Shown: positions 8,104 to 14,962 of the stretch, piece after piece | Layout of the letters: each line of letters starts with the position of its first letter | How positions within the stretch are numbered: position 1 is the first letter of the stretch | NCBI GenBank assembly: GCA_964392725.1 | Contig: CAYMPW010000020.1 | Span: 1-26,326, forward strand | Length of the DNA: 26,326 nt | From: CAYMPW01 sp964392725 | Lineage (GTDB): Archaea; Thermoplasmatota; Thermoplasmata; Methanomassiliicoccales; Methanomethylophilaceae | Direction: 5' to 3' | Program-made: the position numbers and the translations under genes | The notes under the pieces: model-generated | Told to the model about the DNA's origin: nothing | The model's input: the letters and a program-made list of their open reading frames with translations, nothing else | Databases searched by the model: none

Positions 8104-8931
8104 ATGACGCAGGCCAATATATTGTCGGTATACGACGAAGGAGCTCTTGAGAACACACCACTTATCGGTGCAAAGGGTCTATCCATTCTAGTCGACGTAG
8201 ATGGTCAAAGAACTCTCTTTGATACAGGTCTTCGTGGAAGATATCTCATACACAATCTTGAAGAACTTTCAATAAAGCCCGAATCGATAGACAGAGTAGT
8301 ATTGTCTCATGGACACAAAGATCATACCGGAGGTCTTAACGCACTTCTTGAAGCTCGTGAAACGCCTCTTGAGGTTTACGCAACACCAGAAACATGGTTT
8401 CAACATCGTAAGCCTTGGCACGGAATCCCAATCATAAATGATTCTGCACCAAAGATTCCAGAAAACCTTCTTGGAAAAATAATTCACAAAGAAATTTCTG
8501 GAAAAACAACACTCAGTGAGAATCTTTCGATAACAACACCGATTATAACAAATATTTCGGGAGAAAAGACGAAGAAAAATGAAAGTTGGGAAGTTGCAGT
8601 TTCTAATGAAGTTGTTTTGGTTCTTTCTACTAAAAAAGGACCTGTAGCAATTTGTGGATGTTGTCACTCGGGAATAGGTTCTGTTATGCAAGCTGTTAAA
8701 GATCATGCTGGAAAAGAACCTTGTACATTAATCGGTGGAACACATCTTACCAAAGTAAAGAAAGCAGCAGTAGCTTCTATGATTGAAGAATTGAAGGCTG
8801 AATTTCCGCAGCCTGAGATGTATCTTAACCACTGCACAGGAGCAGACGGTATAATGCATGTAAGAGAAACCTTGGGATTATCATCAGCGAATGATTTTTA
8901 CGTAGGTTCGGAAATAAAATTCGAAGTTTAA
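8104..8931 (+). CDS. Metallo-beta-lactamase fold hydrolase (COG1237)
   Basis: A 275-residue cytosolic protein with the MBL metal motif SHGHKDH (His69, His71, Asp73, His74), preceded by TLFDTGLRG and followed by the CGCCHSGI and IGGTHL motifs typical of COG1237. A Methanocaldococcus member of this family has been assigned to dihydropterin-(ribofuranosyl)aminobenzene phosphate synthesis for methanopterin. No other pterin gene is here, so I leave the function open. The next gene, htpX, starts 12 bases after its stop behind a strong ribosome binding site, so the two are probably cotranscribed. Confidence 0.85.
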   Translation: MTQANILSVYDEGALENTPLIGAKGLSILVDVDGQRTLFDTGLRGRYLIHNLEELSIKPESIDRVVLSHGHKDHTGGLNALLEARETPLEVYATPETWFQHRKPWHGIPIINDSAPKIPENLLGKIIHKEISGKTTLSENLSITTPIITNISGEKTKKNESWEVAVSNEVVLVLSTKKGPVAICGCCHSGIGSVMQAVKDHAGKEPCTLIGGTHLTKVKKAAVASMIEELKAEFPQPEMYLNHCTGADGIMHVRETLGLSSANDFYVGSEIKFEV

Positions 8932-8943
8932 GGAGGAAATAGT

Positions 8944-9804
8944 ATGTTTTGGCGTTTAAAAACCGCAATGATGTTCGCATTTATGACGCTGATTTTAGCA
9001 GGAATCGGATCAGCAATAGGATATTTCTTTAACAATATCTGGACAGGATTCTATGTAATGATAGGAATATCAATCGTATTTTCTTTCATATCTTACTTTT
9101 ATTCCAAACCAATGGCGCTCAAAGCAAACGGTGCACGCATCATAACACAGGAAGAGGAACCGCGTTTGTGGAGAATCGTTTCAGATGTTGCTATGAAAGC
9201 AAATGTGCCTATGCCCGAAGTCGGAATCGTAGAGACTCCAATGCCAAACGCGTTTGCAACAGGCCGTGGACCTAAAAATGCAGCAGTTGTTGCGACCACA
9301 GGACTTCTCGCAATGCTTCCCGATGATGAATTGGAAGGTGTAATCGCTCACGAAATGTCACACGTTAAAAATCGTGATATTTTGGTTATGTCTGTAGCTG
9401 CGACAATGGCTGCGGTAATATCATATCTTGCGCGTATGGCAACGATGATGGCAATTTTCGGTAACAATGATAACAGGAATCCTGCAGCATTCGCAATTTT
9501 GATTCTTCTTGAAATCACAATTCCAATTGCAGCAATCTTGGTTCAACTCGGCGTTTCTAGAAACCGCGAATATCTCGCAGATGCTACCGGTGCAAAGATA
9601 ACCAAAAATCCTAGAGCACTCGCAAGAGCATTGGCACACATATCAGAAGGCCCCAAAGTCGAGTATGATAATACAACCTATGCTCACATGTGGATTGAGA
9701 ATCCGAATCAGAGTGGAATGTCACTTACCCAGAAGCTTTTCAGCACACACCCTCCAACCTCCGAGCGTATTAGACGTCTCGAAGAGATGGATGGTAAAAT
9801 CTGA
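8944..9804 (+). CDS. htpX: Membrane protease HtpX (M48 family)
   Basis: Zinc endopeptidase in the cytoplasmic membrane that degrades damaged membrane proteins. Two N-terminal membrane helices (about 8-27 and 34-53) precede the cytosolic protease domain with HEMSH (136-140) and the third zinc ligand Glu209 in NREYLAD. Two further hydrophobic segments lie between them (about 146-172 and 180-203). The C-terminal STHPPTSERIRRLEEM is characteristic. The 286-residue length is typical. AAGGAGGAAATAGT directly upstream is the strongest Shine-Dalgarno sequence seen in the window. The stop codon abuts the stop of the convergent HPS-RraA gene with no base between. Confidence 0.95.
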   Translation: MFWRLKTAMMFAFMTLILAGIGSAIGYFFNNIWTGFYVMIGISIVFSFISYFYSKPMALKANGARIITQEEEPRLWRIVSDVAMKANVPMPEVGIVETPMPNAFATGRGPKNAAVVATTGLLAMLPDDELEGVIAHEMSHVKNRDILVMSVAATMAAVISYLARMATMMAIFGNNDNRNPAAFAILILLEITIPIAAILVQLGVSRNREYLADATGAKITKNPRALARALAHISEGPKVEYDNTTYAHMWIENPNQSGMSLTQKLFSTHPPTSERIRRLEEMDGKI

Positions 9805-11100
9805 TTACTTCACAGGTTCCCATTTTGCGAGTTCATTAACTTTTGAGAGCGTGGACCCCCTGGTAATTTCCTCGCGGGTCCTGTTCTCCCTTTCATGAAC
9901 ATCAAGGGAACGGTTTGCAACTTCTACAGCTACTTCTTTTGGAACAACAATAATTCCGCTTTCGTCACCGATAATCCAATCTCCGGTGCGTACGGTCTGT
10001 CCTCCAATCGTAATTTCAATTCCAATTCCACCGTATCCTTTGGGTTCTCCCGCATTAGGAACGGCTCTTCTGGCAAAAGCAGGGAATCCCATTGCACGAA
10101 TGTCATCAATGTCTCTTATTGATCCGTCTATGACAATTCCATTAACTCCCATGATGCGGGCTGAGTGTGAAGCAAGTTCTCCCCATACGGCGACGTCTCC
10201 CCCTCCGACATCAACAACGATTACATCTCCGGGTTTTGCCTGATCTATCGCTTCCACAGGTTTTGCCCAGTCTCCGTTTGCAGTCTGAACAGTAAGTGCG
10301 CGACCAACCATGCGAGTTCCATCTTTTATGTAGGGCTGTAATCCATGTACAATTCCCTGTTTGTGGTGTGCATCGGAAATATTACATGTAGAAACTCTTG
10401 AAAATGCTTCAAAAAGACCGTCTTCTGTGTATTTTTTAGCGAGGTCTGTACGTTGAATTTCTTTTCCAGACATTGCATCTTTAACAACTTTGGCAGCATT
10501 TTTGATATCTGCGGTTTTGATAATTCCTCCACCTACGATTATGATTGATGCCCCTGCTTTAACATAATCTCCTGCGTTTTCAGCAGTTATTCCGCCGGCA
10601 ACAGCAATTGGAATTGAAGTTTCAGAAACAACCTTTTTCAATAAATCAATTGGAGGTTCTTCGCCTTTCATCTGTTGATCTATTCCCATATGAAGGCAAA
10701 TGTAGCTCACACCAAGAGATTCAACCTCTTTGGAGCGTTTTACACGATCTTCTACATTGATCATGTCGACCATTATTTCTGCGCCGTATTTTCTTCCAGC
10801 CATCACAGCTTCTGATATTGTTGCATCATCGGCCAAACCAAGTACGGTAACAACATCCGCTCCGGCTTTGGCTACGATTTCTACTTCAAAAGAACCGACA
10901 TCCATTGTTTTTGTATCTGCAATTATTTTCATTCCAGAAAATTCTTTACGGAGTACTCTGACTGATTCGGCACCCTCACTTTTTATGAGAGGTGTTCCAA
11001 CCTCAATCCAATCGACACCACCATCTACGGCCTCATGTGCAATTTCTACACTGCGTCTGAGGTGCATAAGGTCCAAAGCAACTTGAAGAACCGGCCACAT
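9805..11100 (-). CDS. 3-hexulose-6-phosphate synthase fused to an RraA-like domain
   Basis: The N-terminal half (about 1-215) is a hexulose-6-phosphate synthase of the OMP-decarboxylase superfamily, with ADTKTMDVG (Asp62, Lys64, Asp67) and the phosphate-binding AVAGGIT and GASIIIVGGGI loops. In archaea this enzyme runs the reverse RuMP route, making ribulose 5-phosphate and formaldehyde from hexulose phosphate. The C-terminal half (about 230-431) is RraA/demethylmenaquinone-methyltransferase-like, with VWGELASHSA and VIDGSIRDIDDI. Such C-terminal domains are often misnamed, since RraA-fold proteins include aldolases. The isomerase partner (PHI) is not in the window. ATATTAAG (11122-11129) is centred 26 nt upstream of the ATG, predicting a leaderless mRNA. 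The box C/D RNA lies just upstream on the same strand. Confidence 0.9.
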   Translation of the reverse strand: MWPVLQVALDLMHLRRSVEIAHEAVDGGVDWIEVGTPLIKSEGAESVRVLRKEFSGMKIIADTKTMDVGSFEVEIVAKAGADVVTVLGLADDATISEAVMAGRKYGAEIMVDMINVEDRVKRSKEVESLGVSYICLHMGIDQQMKGEEPPIDLLKKVVSETSIPIAVAGGITAENAGDYVKAGASIIIVGGGIIKTADIKNAAKVVKDAMSGKEIQRTDLAKKYTEDGLFEAFSRVSTCNISDAHHKQGIVHGLQPYIKDGTRMVGRALTVQTANGDWAKPVEAIDQAKPGDVIVVDVGGGDVAVWGELASHSARIMGVNGIVIDGSIRDIDDIRAMGFPAFARRAVPNAGEPKGYGGIGIEITIGGQTVRTGDWIIGDESGIIVVPKEVAVEVANRSLDVHERENRTREEITRGSTLSKVNELAKWEPVK

Positions 11101-11121
11101 AATACTGTGATTGGAAACACG

Positions 11122-11129
11122 ATATTAAG
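11122..11129 (-). promoter_or_regulatory. TATA-like element of the HPS-RraA gene
   Basis: On the minus strand this reads CTTAATAT, centred 26 nt before the start codon at 11100. It lies downstream of the T-tract that ends the box C/D RNA, so the two units look separately transcribed. Confidence 0.45.
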
Positions 11130-11144
11130 TTTTTGAGTAGAAAA

Positions 11145-11207
11145 ATGCCGCTCAGCTCGCCCGTCTATCATCATTTTCAGCTCGATAAACGATCATCATT
11201 GCGGCAT
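11145..11207 (-). ncRNA. Box C/D small guide RNA (2'-O-methylation guide)
   Basis: Read on the minus strand, the region has every element of an archaeal C/D sRNA in order. These are a stem arm ATGCCGC (11207-11201), an A, box C ATGATGA (11199-11193), a 12-nt guide (11192-11181, TCGTTTATCGAG), box D' CTGA (11180-11177) and a 2-nt spacer. Then come box C' ATGATGA (11174-11168), a second 12-nt guide (11167-11156, TAGACGGGCGAG), box D CTGA (11155-11152) and the complementary arm GCGGCAT (11151-11145). All four boxes match the consensus exactly and both guides have the canonical 12-nt length. A run of T (11145-11141) follows, and a TATA box lies 23 nt upstream. Such RNAs bind L7Ae, Nop5 and fibrillarin to methylate rRNA or tRNA. 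Confidence 0.9.
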
Positions 11208-11225
11208 GTCCTCATCCCATCCCGC

Positions 11226-11233
11226 AAATATAC
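11226..11233 (-). promoter_or_regulatory. TATA box of the box C/D RNA
   Basis: On the minus strand this reads GTATATTT, preceded by the purine-rich AAAAGAA that suits a TFB recognition element. Its centre (about 11230) is 23 nt before the predicted 5' stem of the guide RNA at 11207, the usual archaeal TATA-to-start distance. Confidence 0.6.
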
Positions 11234-11293
11234 TTCTTTTGGTCGGGTGGAATAAACCTTTAATCTTCGAGTGCATTGTTCGGAACGGTTCAA

Positions 11294-11758
11294 ATGTTCG
11301 GAAGAAAAGCCAAAAAAATAAAAGTATTGTTCGTAGACGACGGAAACGATCTCCAATCACAGATTGCTGAGTATTTCCTCAACAAGACATACGGAGACAA
11401 ATACGAAGGATACAGCGCAGGCCCAAATTCCGATTACATCGATTGCGATATGATTTCTGTGATGTATCAAGAAGGATACGATATCAGATCCAATATTGCC
11501 AAAGATGCAACAGATGGAACACTTCCCAAGAAATTTGATTATATCGTATATCTTCAAAGAGCAACATATGAACTCATCGGAGCAAACACACCTTCCGAAA
11601 GTAAGGTAATTTTAGAAGATTTTGGAACCAAAAAAGATTTTACAGCTACCGACGAAGAAGAACTCTACGAATGTTACCTTGATTTAATCGAAAGAGTAAA
11701 AGATTGGGTTAAAGAAACCTTTGTTTCCGTCGAAAACTTGGATTCGAATGTATTATGA
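11294..11758 (+). CDS. Catalytically inactive low-molecular-weight phosphatase/ArsC-like protein
   Basis: From the ATG at 11294 the protein has 154 residues with the LMW-phosphatase/arsenate-reductase fold pattern: KVLFV then the loop, SQIAEYF, YSAGP, a YDIRSN helix start and the YIVYL strand. The catalytic CX5R loop is ruined: Asp15 stands where the nucleophilic Cys should be and Gln21 where the Arg should be, and the late Asp-Pro acid motif is absent. It therefore cannot act as a phosphatase or arsenate reductase by the known mechanism. It may bind a ligand or a protein. I reject the upstream TTG at 11276: a TATA-like CTTTAAT (11258-11264) puts transcription just before 11294. Its TGA overlaps the ATG of tsr3, implying translational coupling. 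Confidence 0.8.
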   Translation: MFGRKAKKIKVLFVDDGNDLQSQIAEYFLNKTYGDKYEGYSAGPNSDYIDCDMISVMYQEGYDIRSNIAKDATDGTLPKKFDYIVYLQRATYELIGANTPSESKVILEDFGTKKDFTATDEEELYECYLDLIERVKDWVKETFVSVENLDSNVL

Positions 11759-12273
11759 TTCCTGTAATTGTATACGATAAGTGTCAATGCGACCCAAAGA
11801 AATGTACTGCGAAACGTATGTTAAAATTTGGTCTGGGTAAGGAAGCTAAAACATTAGGTGCAATTCCTTCCGGTTCAATTGTACTTTCTCCTTTTGCAAC
11901 CAAAGCAATTTCTCCCGCCGATAGAAAGTATTCCCGTTCGGGGCTTGTTGTAATCGATTTAACTTGGACCAACATTGATGATTTTCCCCGTTTAAGAAAA
12001 ACCGAGGAAAGAGCACTTCCCTATCTTTTGGCATCGAATCCAATTAATTGGGGGCGCCCAATGGAACTCAATTCTGCTGAAGCTGTTTTAGCATCACTCA
12101 TAATTCTTGGTGAAACCGAGCAAGCCGAATCTTTCATAGGGAGATTTAATTGGGGTCCAGAATTTATACGGCTTAACGGAAATCTTTTGGAAGAATATGC
12201 TTCCGCAAAGGACTCTGCCGAGGTTGTTCGCATACAAAATGAATATCTTGAAGAAATTAACAGGGTTAATTAA
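11755..12273 (+). CDS. tsr3: rRNA aminocarboxypropyltransferase Tsr3 (DUF367)
   Basis: Tsr3 transfers the 3-amino-3-carboxypropyl group of S-adenosylmethionine to a modified uridine in the small-subunit rRNA during late ribosome maturation; the archaeal homologues are the DUF367 proteins. The 172 residues show the family hallmarks: DKCQCDPKKCTAKRM (8-22), LSPFATKAISPADR, VVIDLTWTNID, and RALPYLLASNPINWGRPMEL with the following NSAEAVLASLIILG. The start ATG overlaps the stop of the pseudo-phosphatase gene by 4 bases (ATGA). A guide RNA for rRNA methylation lies upstream on the other strand, making this a small rRNA-modification neighbourhood. Confidence 0.92.
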   Translation: MIPVIVYDKCQCDPKKCTAKRMLKFGLGKEAKTLGAIPSGSIVLSPFATKAISPADRKYSRSGLVVIDLTWTNIDDFPRLRKTEERALPYLLASNPINWGRPMELNSAEAVLASLIILGETEQAESFIGRFNWGPEFIRLNGNLLEEYASAKDSAEVVRIQNEYLEEINRVN

Positions 12274-12302
12274 ACACAATTTTTCAATATAACCGATAGT
12301 TC

Positions 12303-12310
12303 TTTTATAC
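12303..12310 (+). promoter_or_regulatory. TATA-like element before the winged-helix/mcm operon
   Basis: TTTTATAC is centred about 25 nt before the ATG at 12331, which suggests transcription of the operon from at or near that codon. GAGGGGGA directly before the ATG would then lie outside or at the edge of the mRNA. Confidence 0.45.
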
Positions 12311-12330
12311 ACTTGTAAATACGAGGGGGA

Positions 12331-12540
12331 ATGCAAATCGATGCAGAACCGCTGATACGGGAAGTCCTCGGAGACGAAAAACTCACAACGCGTGAAATAT
12401 CCGCACGTTTGGAGTCTAGATTGGGATATCGTTGTCCTGATGATTTGGCAAAAACGCTTACCAAACTGAAAAGTGCGGGAAAGGTTAAAGGTCAAGTATC
12501 TATCGACGCAGGCGGATGGATTTGGTGGATCAGTAATTAA
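12331..12540 (+). CDS. Small winged-helix protein upstream of mcm
   Basis: A 69-residue protein I cannot name. The pattern TTREISARLESRLGYRC (19-35), then DDLAKTLTKLKSAGKVKGQ, then a Trp-rich GGWIWWIS end reads as helix-turn-helix plus wing, a winged-helix fold. It might bind DNA, or RNA or protein, since stand-alone archaeal wHTH proteins do all of these. It starts an apparent operon with mcm (20 bases downstream), DUF424 and nmd3. A role in controlling the operon or in replication is inference from position only. Confidence 0.75.
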   Translation: MQIDAEPLIREVLGDEKLTTREISARLESRLGYRCPDDLAKTLTKLKSAGKVKGQVSIDAGGWIWWISN

Positions 12541-12560
12541 ATCGATTAGAGGATGAAAGA

Positions 12561-14666
12561 ATGGCTATAAATTTCCAAGATAACGAAGTGACAGAAGGAT
12601 GGAATGAAATTCTTGGTAAGGATGCATATCGTCTCATTTTAGCAGAGATTGCAGATAACTATCCTGATGTTAGAAGTCTTGTTGTACCATATAATGAAAT
12701 TGATTTATACAACACAGATTTTGCCATGTTCATCTTGGAAAATCCCGATCGTGCATTGGATCTGGGAGAAAAAGCAGTCAAAAACGCGCTCCCTCCAACC
12801 TGGAATCCGGCTCACAAAGTCAATTTAAGAATAACAGGTCTTCCAAAAGATGCAAAGGTTGACATCAGAAATCTTCGTGCAAAGAATCTTGGAAAATTGG
12901 TTGCCGTTGAAGGTCTTGTAAGGAAGGCAACAACAGTCAAACCCCGTATGACATTTGCACACTTCACATGCGCCAGGTGCGGAGCCGAAATGTGGATTCC
13001 ACAGACAGGTATGATTCTCAAAGAACCTATGATGTGTAATAATCCCGAGGGTAGCTGTAACAAAACAGCCATAAAATTCCTTTTGGATGACAAATCATCT
13101 GTGTATTTGGATACACAAAAAGTGGAAATTCAGGAAAACCCCGAAGGGCTCAGAGGAGGAGCACAACCGGAAAGACTTTCCGGATTCTTGGAAGATGATT
13201 TGGCAGGAAGTATCACTCCAGGTAACAGAATCACACTCAATGGAATTATAAGATCTGTAGAAAAACCAGATCGTGATAAATCAACCGTTTTTGACATATT
13301 TATCGATGTAATGTCAATCGAATTTGAACAACACGAATACGATGAAATCCAAATTACCGAAGAAGACGAAGAAGAAATTCTTCGTATGTCAAAAGATCCG
13401 AATCTTTTTGACAATATTGTAAAATCTATCTCACCTACGATTTACGGATTGGATGAAGTAAAGCGCGCAATTGCATTACAGCTTTTTGGCGGATGTCACA
13501 AAGAGATGGATGATAAAACTTCCATCAGAGGAGATATACACATTCTGTTGATGGGTGACCCCGGTGTTGCAAAATCACAGTTGCTCAGATACATGAGTAT
13601 GCTCGCACCCAGAGGAATTTATGCATCCGGAAAATCCGCATCTGCAGCAGGTTTAACAGCAGCAGCCGTAAAAGACGATTTCGGAGACGGACGTTGGACA
13701 TTAGAAGCCGGTGCATTGGTTCTTGCAGATAAAGGTCTGGCATGTATCGATGAATTGGATAAAATGACAAATCAGGATAGATCCTCGCTTCACGAAGCAA
13801 TGGAATCTCAGAAGATTTCGGTTGCAAAAGCAGGTATTACCGCAACACTTCAATGCAGATGTTCAATGTTGGCAGCGGCAAATCCAAAATATGGAAGATT
13901 CGATGATAATTTGCCTCTCGCAGAACAGATTGATTTGCCACCCGCACTCATGTCTCGTTTTGATATGATTTTTGTGCTTACGGATAAGCCGGAGAAACAA
14001 AGAGATCGTGATATTACAAACCACATTCTTAGTGCGCACCGTCGCGGACAGGTAAGAATGATGGAAGAAGGCCAGGTTATTGCAGGAATCGACGCAGATC
14101 TTATTCGTGCACAGACTTCCTCTATCAAACCAATCTATGACATTGAAATCATGAGAAAATATGTTGCGTATTCCAAGCGCAATACTCCCGTAATGACAGA
14201 TGATGCTGTCAAGATTATCAACGATTCATATCTTAAAATCAGGGCAACAGGAGAAGGCCAAGATGCATCCGTACCAATAACCGCAAGGCAACTTGAAGCA
14301 TTCGTACGTCTTTCAGAAGCATCCGCAAAACTCCGTCTCAGTCCAATCGTTACCGATCGCGATGCAAATTATGCTGTAGAATTGGTTGAATATTATCTCG
14401 GAAAAATCGCAGGAACCGATGATGGTGCATTTGACATCGATAAAGTTGCAACAGGTATCGCAAGTAAAGATCGTAGCGACATAAGAATAATCAAAGATAT
14501 AATGAACACAATGGGTAGCATGGATGGTTTGACAATGGATGAAATCATTCAACACGCTACCGCAGAAGGAGTTTCAGAATCGTCCGTTCGCACCAATGTG
14601 GAAAAGATGCATAGAAACGGAGATTTATATCAAGCAAAACCAAACGGACCGTACAAAGTGGCCTAA
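12561..14666 (+). CDS. mcm: Minichromosome maintenance replicative helicase MCM
   Basis: The 3'-5' hexameric helicase that unwinds DNA ahead of the archaeal replisome. The 701 residues comprise an N-terminal domain with a zinc site (Cys137, Cys140, Cys159, Cys166), the OB region to about 255, and the AAA+ domain. The latter has Walker A GDPGVAKSQ (332-340), Walker B ACIDELDKM (Asp397, Glu398) and the SRFDMIFVL arginine-finger segment. A C-terminal winged helix begins near 625 (MDGLTMDEIIQHA). There is no intein, although MCM genes often carry one. AGAGGATGA lies shortly before the start. The downstream DUF424 gene begins 2 bases after the stop. Confidence 0.97.
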   Translation: MAINFQDNEVTEGWNEILGKDAYRLILAEIADNYPDVRSLVVPYNEIDLYNTDFAMFILENPDRALDLGEKAVKNALPPTWNPAHKVNLRITGLPKDAKVDIRNLRAKNLGKLVAVEGLVRKATTVKPRMTFAHFTCARCGAEMWIPQTGMILKEPMMCNNPEGSCNKTAIKFLLDDKSSVYLDTQKVEIQENPEGLRGGAQPERLSGFLEDDLAGSITPGNRITLNGIIRSVEKPDRDKSTVFDIFIDVMSIEFEQHEYDEIQITEEDEEEILRMSKDPNLFDNIVKSISPTIYGLDEVKRAIALQLFGGCHKEMDDKTSIRGDIHILLMGDPGVAKSQLLRYMSMLAPRGIYASGKSASAAGLTAAAVKDDFGDGRWTLEAGALVLADKGLACIDELDKMTNQDRSSLHEAMESQKISVAKAGITATLQCRCSMLAAANPKYGRFDDNLPLAEQIDLPPALMSRFDMIFVLTDKPEKQRDRDITNHILSAHRRGQVRMMEEGQVIAGIDADLIRAQTSSIKPIYDIEIMRKYVAYSKRNTPVMTDDAVKIINDSYLKIRATGEGQDASVPITARQLEAFVRLSEASAKLRLSPIVTDRDANYAVELVEYYLGKIAGTDDGAFDIDKVATGIASKDRSDIRIIKDIMNTMGSMDGLTMDEIIQHATAEGVSESSVRTNVEKMHRNGDLYQAKPNGPYKVA

Positions 14667-14668
14667 TC

Positions 14669-14962
14669 ATGATAGCAATACGCATACATTCAAACGGCAA
14701 TGAAAGAATTCTTGCAGCAGCCGACGAAGAACTTCTCGGACAAACATTCAGAGAAGGAAAATTAAAGATAACTGTATCTCCAATTTTCTATAATGCGGAA
14801 ATAGTATCCGAAGATATTGTGATAGAACGTATGAAATCCGTGTCAATCATGAATCTTGTAGGTGAAAAAGCAGTGGCGATTGCATTATCTGAAGGTTATG
14901 TATCCGAAGATTCAATAATCATTATTGATGGTGTAAAACACGTTCAGGCGGTGAAAATGTGA
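14669..14962 (+). CDS. DUF424 protein
   Basis: A 97-residue archaeal protein of family DUF424 (COG2412), recognised by the DEELLGQTFREGKLKI motif (19-34), the VSPIFYNAE strand, NLVGEKAVAIALSEG and the closing IIIIDGVKHVQAVK. Its biochemical role is not known. It is often found beside translation and replication genes in euryarchaea; here it sits between mcm and nmd3 and overlaps nmd3 by 4 bases (GTGA), so its translation is probably coupled to both. Confidence 0.88.
   Translation: MIAIRIHSNGNERILAAADEELLGQTFREGKLKITVSPIFYNAEIVSEDIVIERMKSVSIMNLVGEKAVAIALSEGYVSEDSIIIIDGVKHVQAVKM

Noticed and set aside
11276..11293. TTG start for the pseudo-phosphatase
   Set aside because: The ATG at 11294 fits the TATA-like element better and retains the complete fold.
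12561..14666. Intein in MCM
   Set aside because: The protein aligns by motif order with an uninterrupted MCM; the Walker A and Walker B segments are normally spaced.
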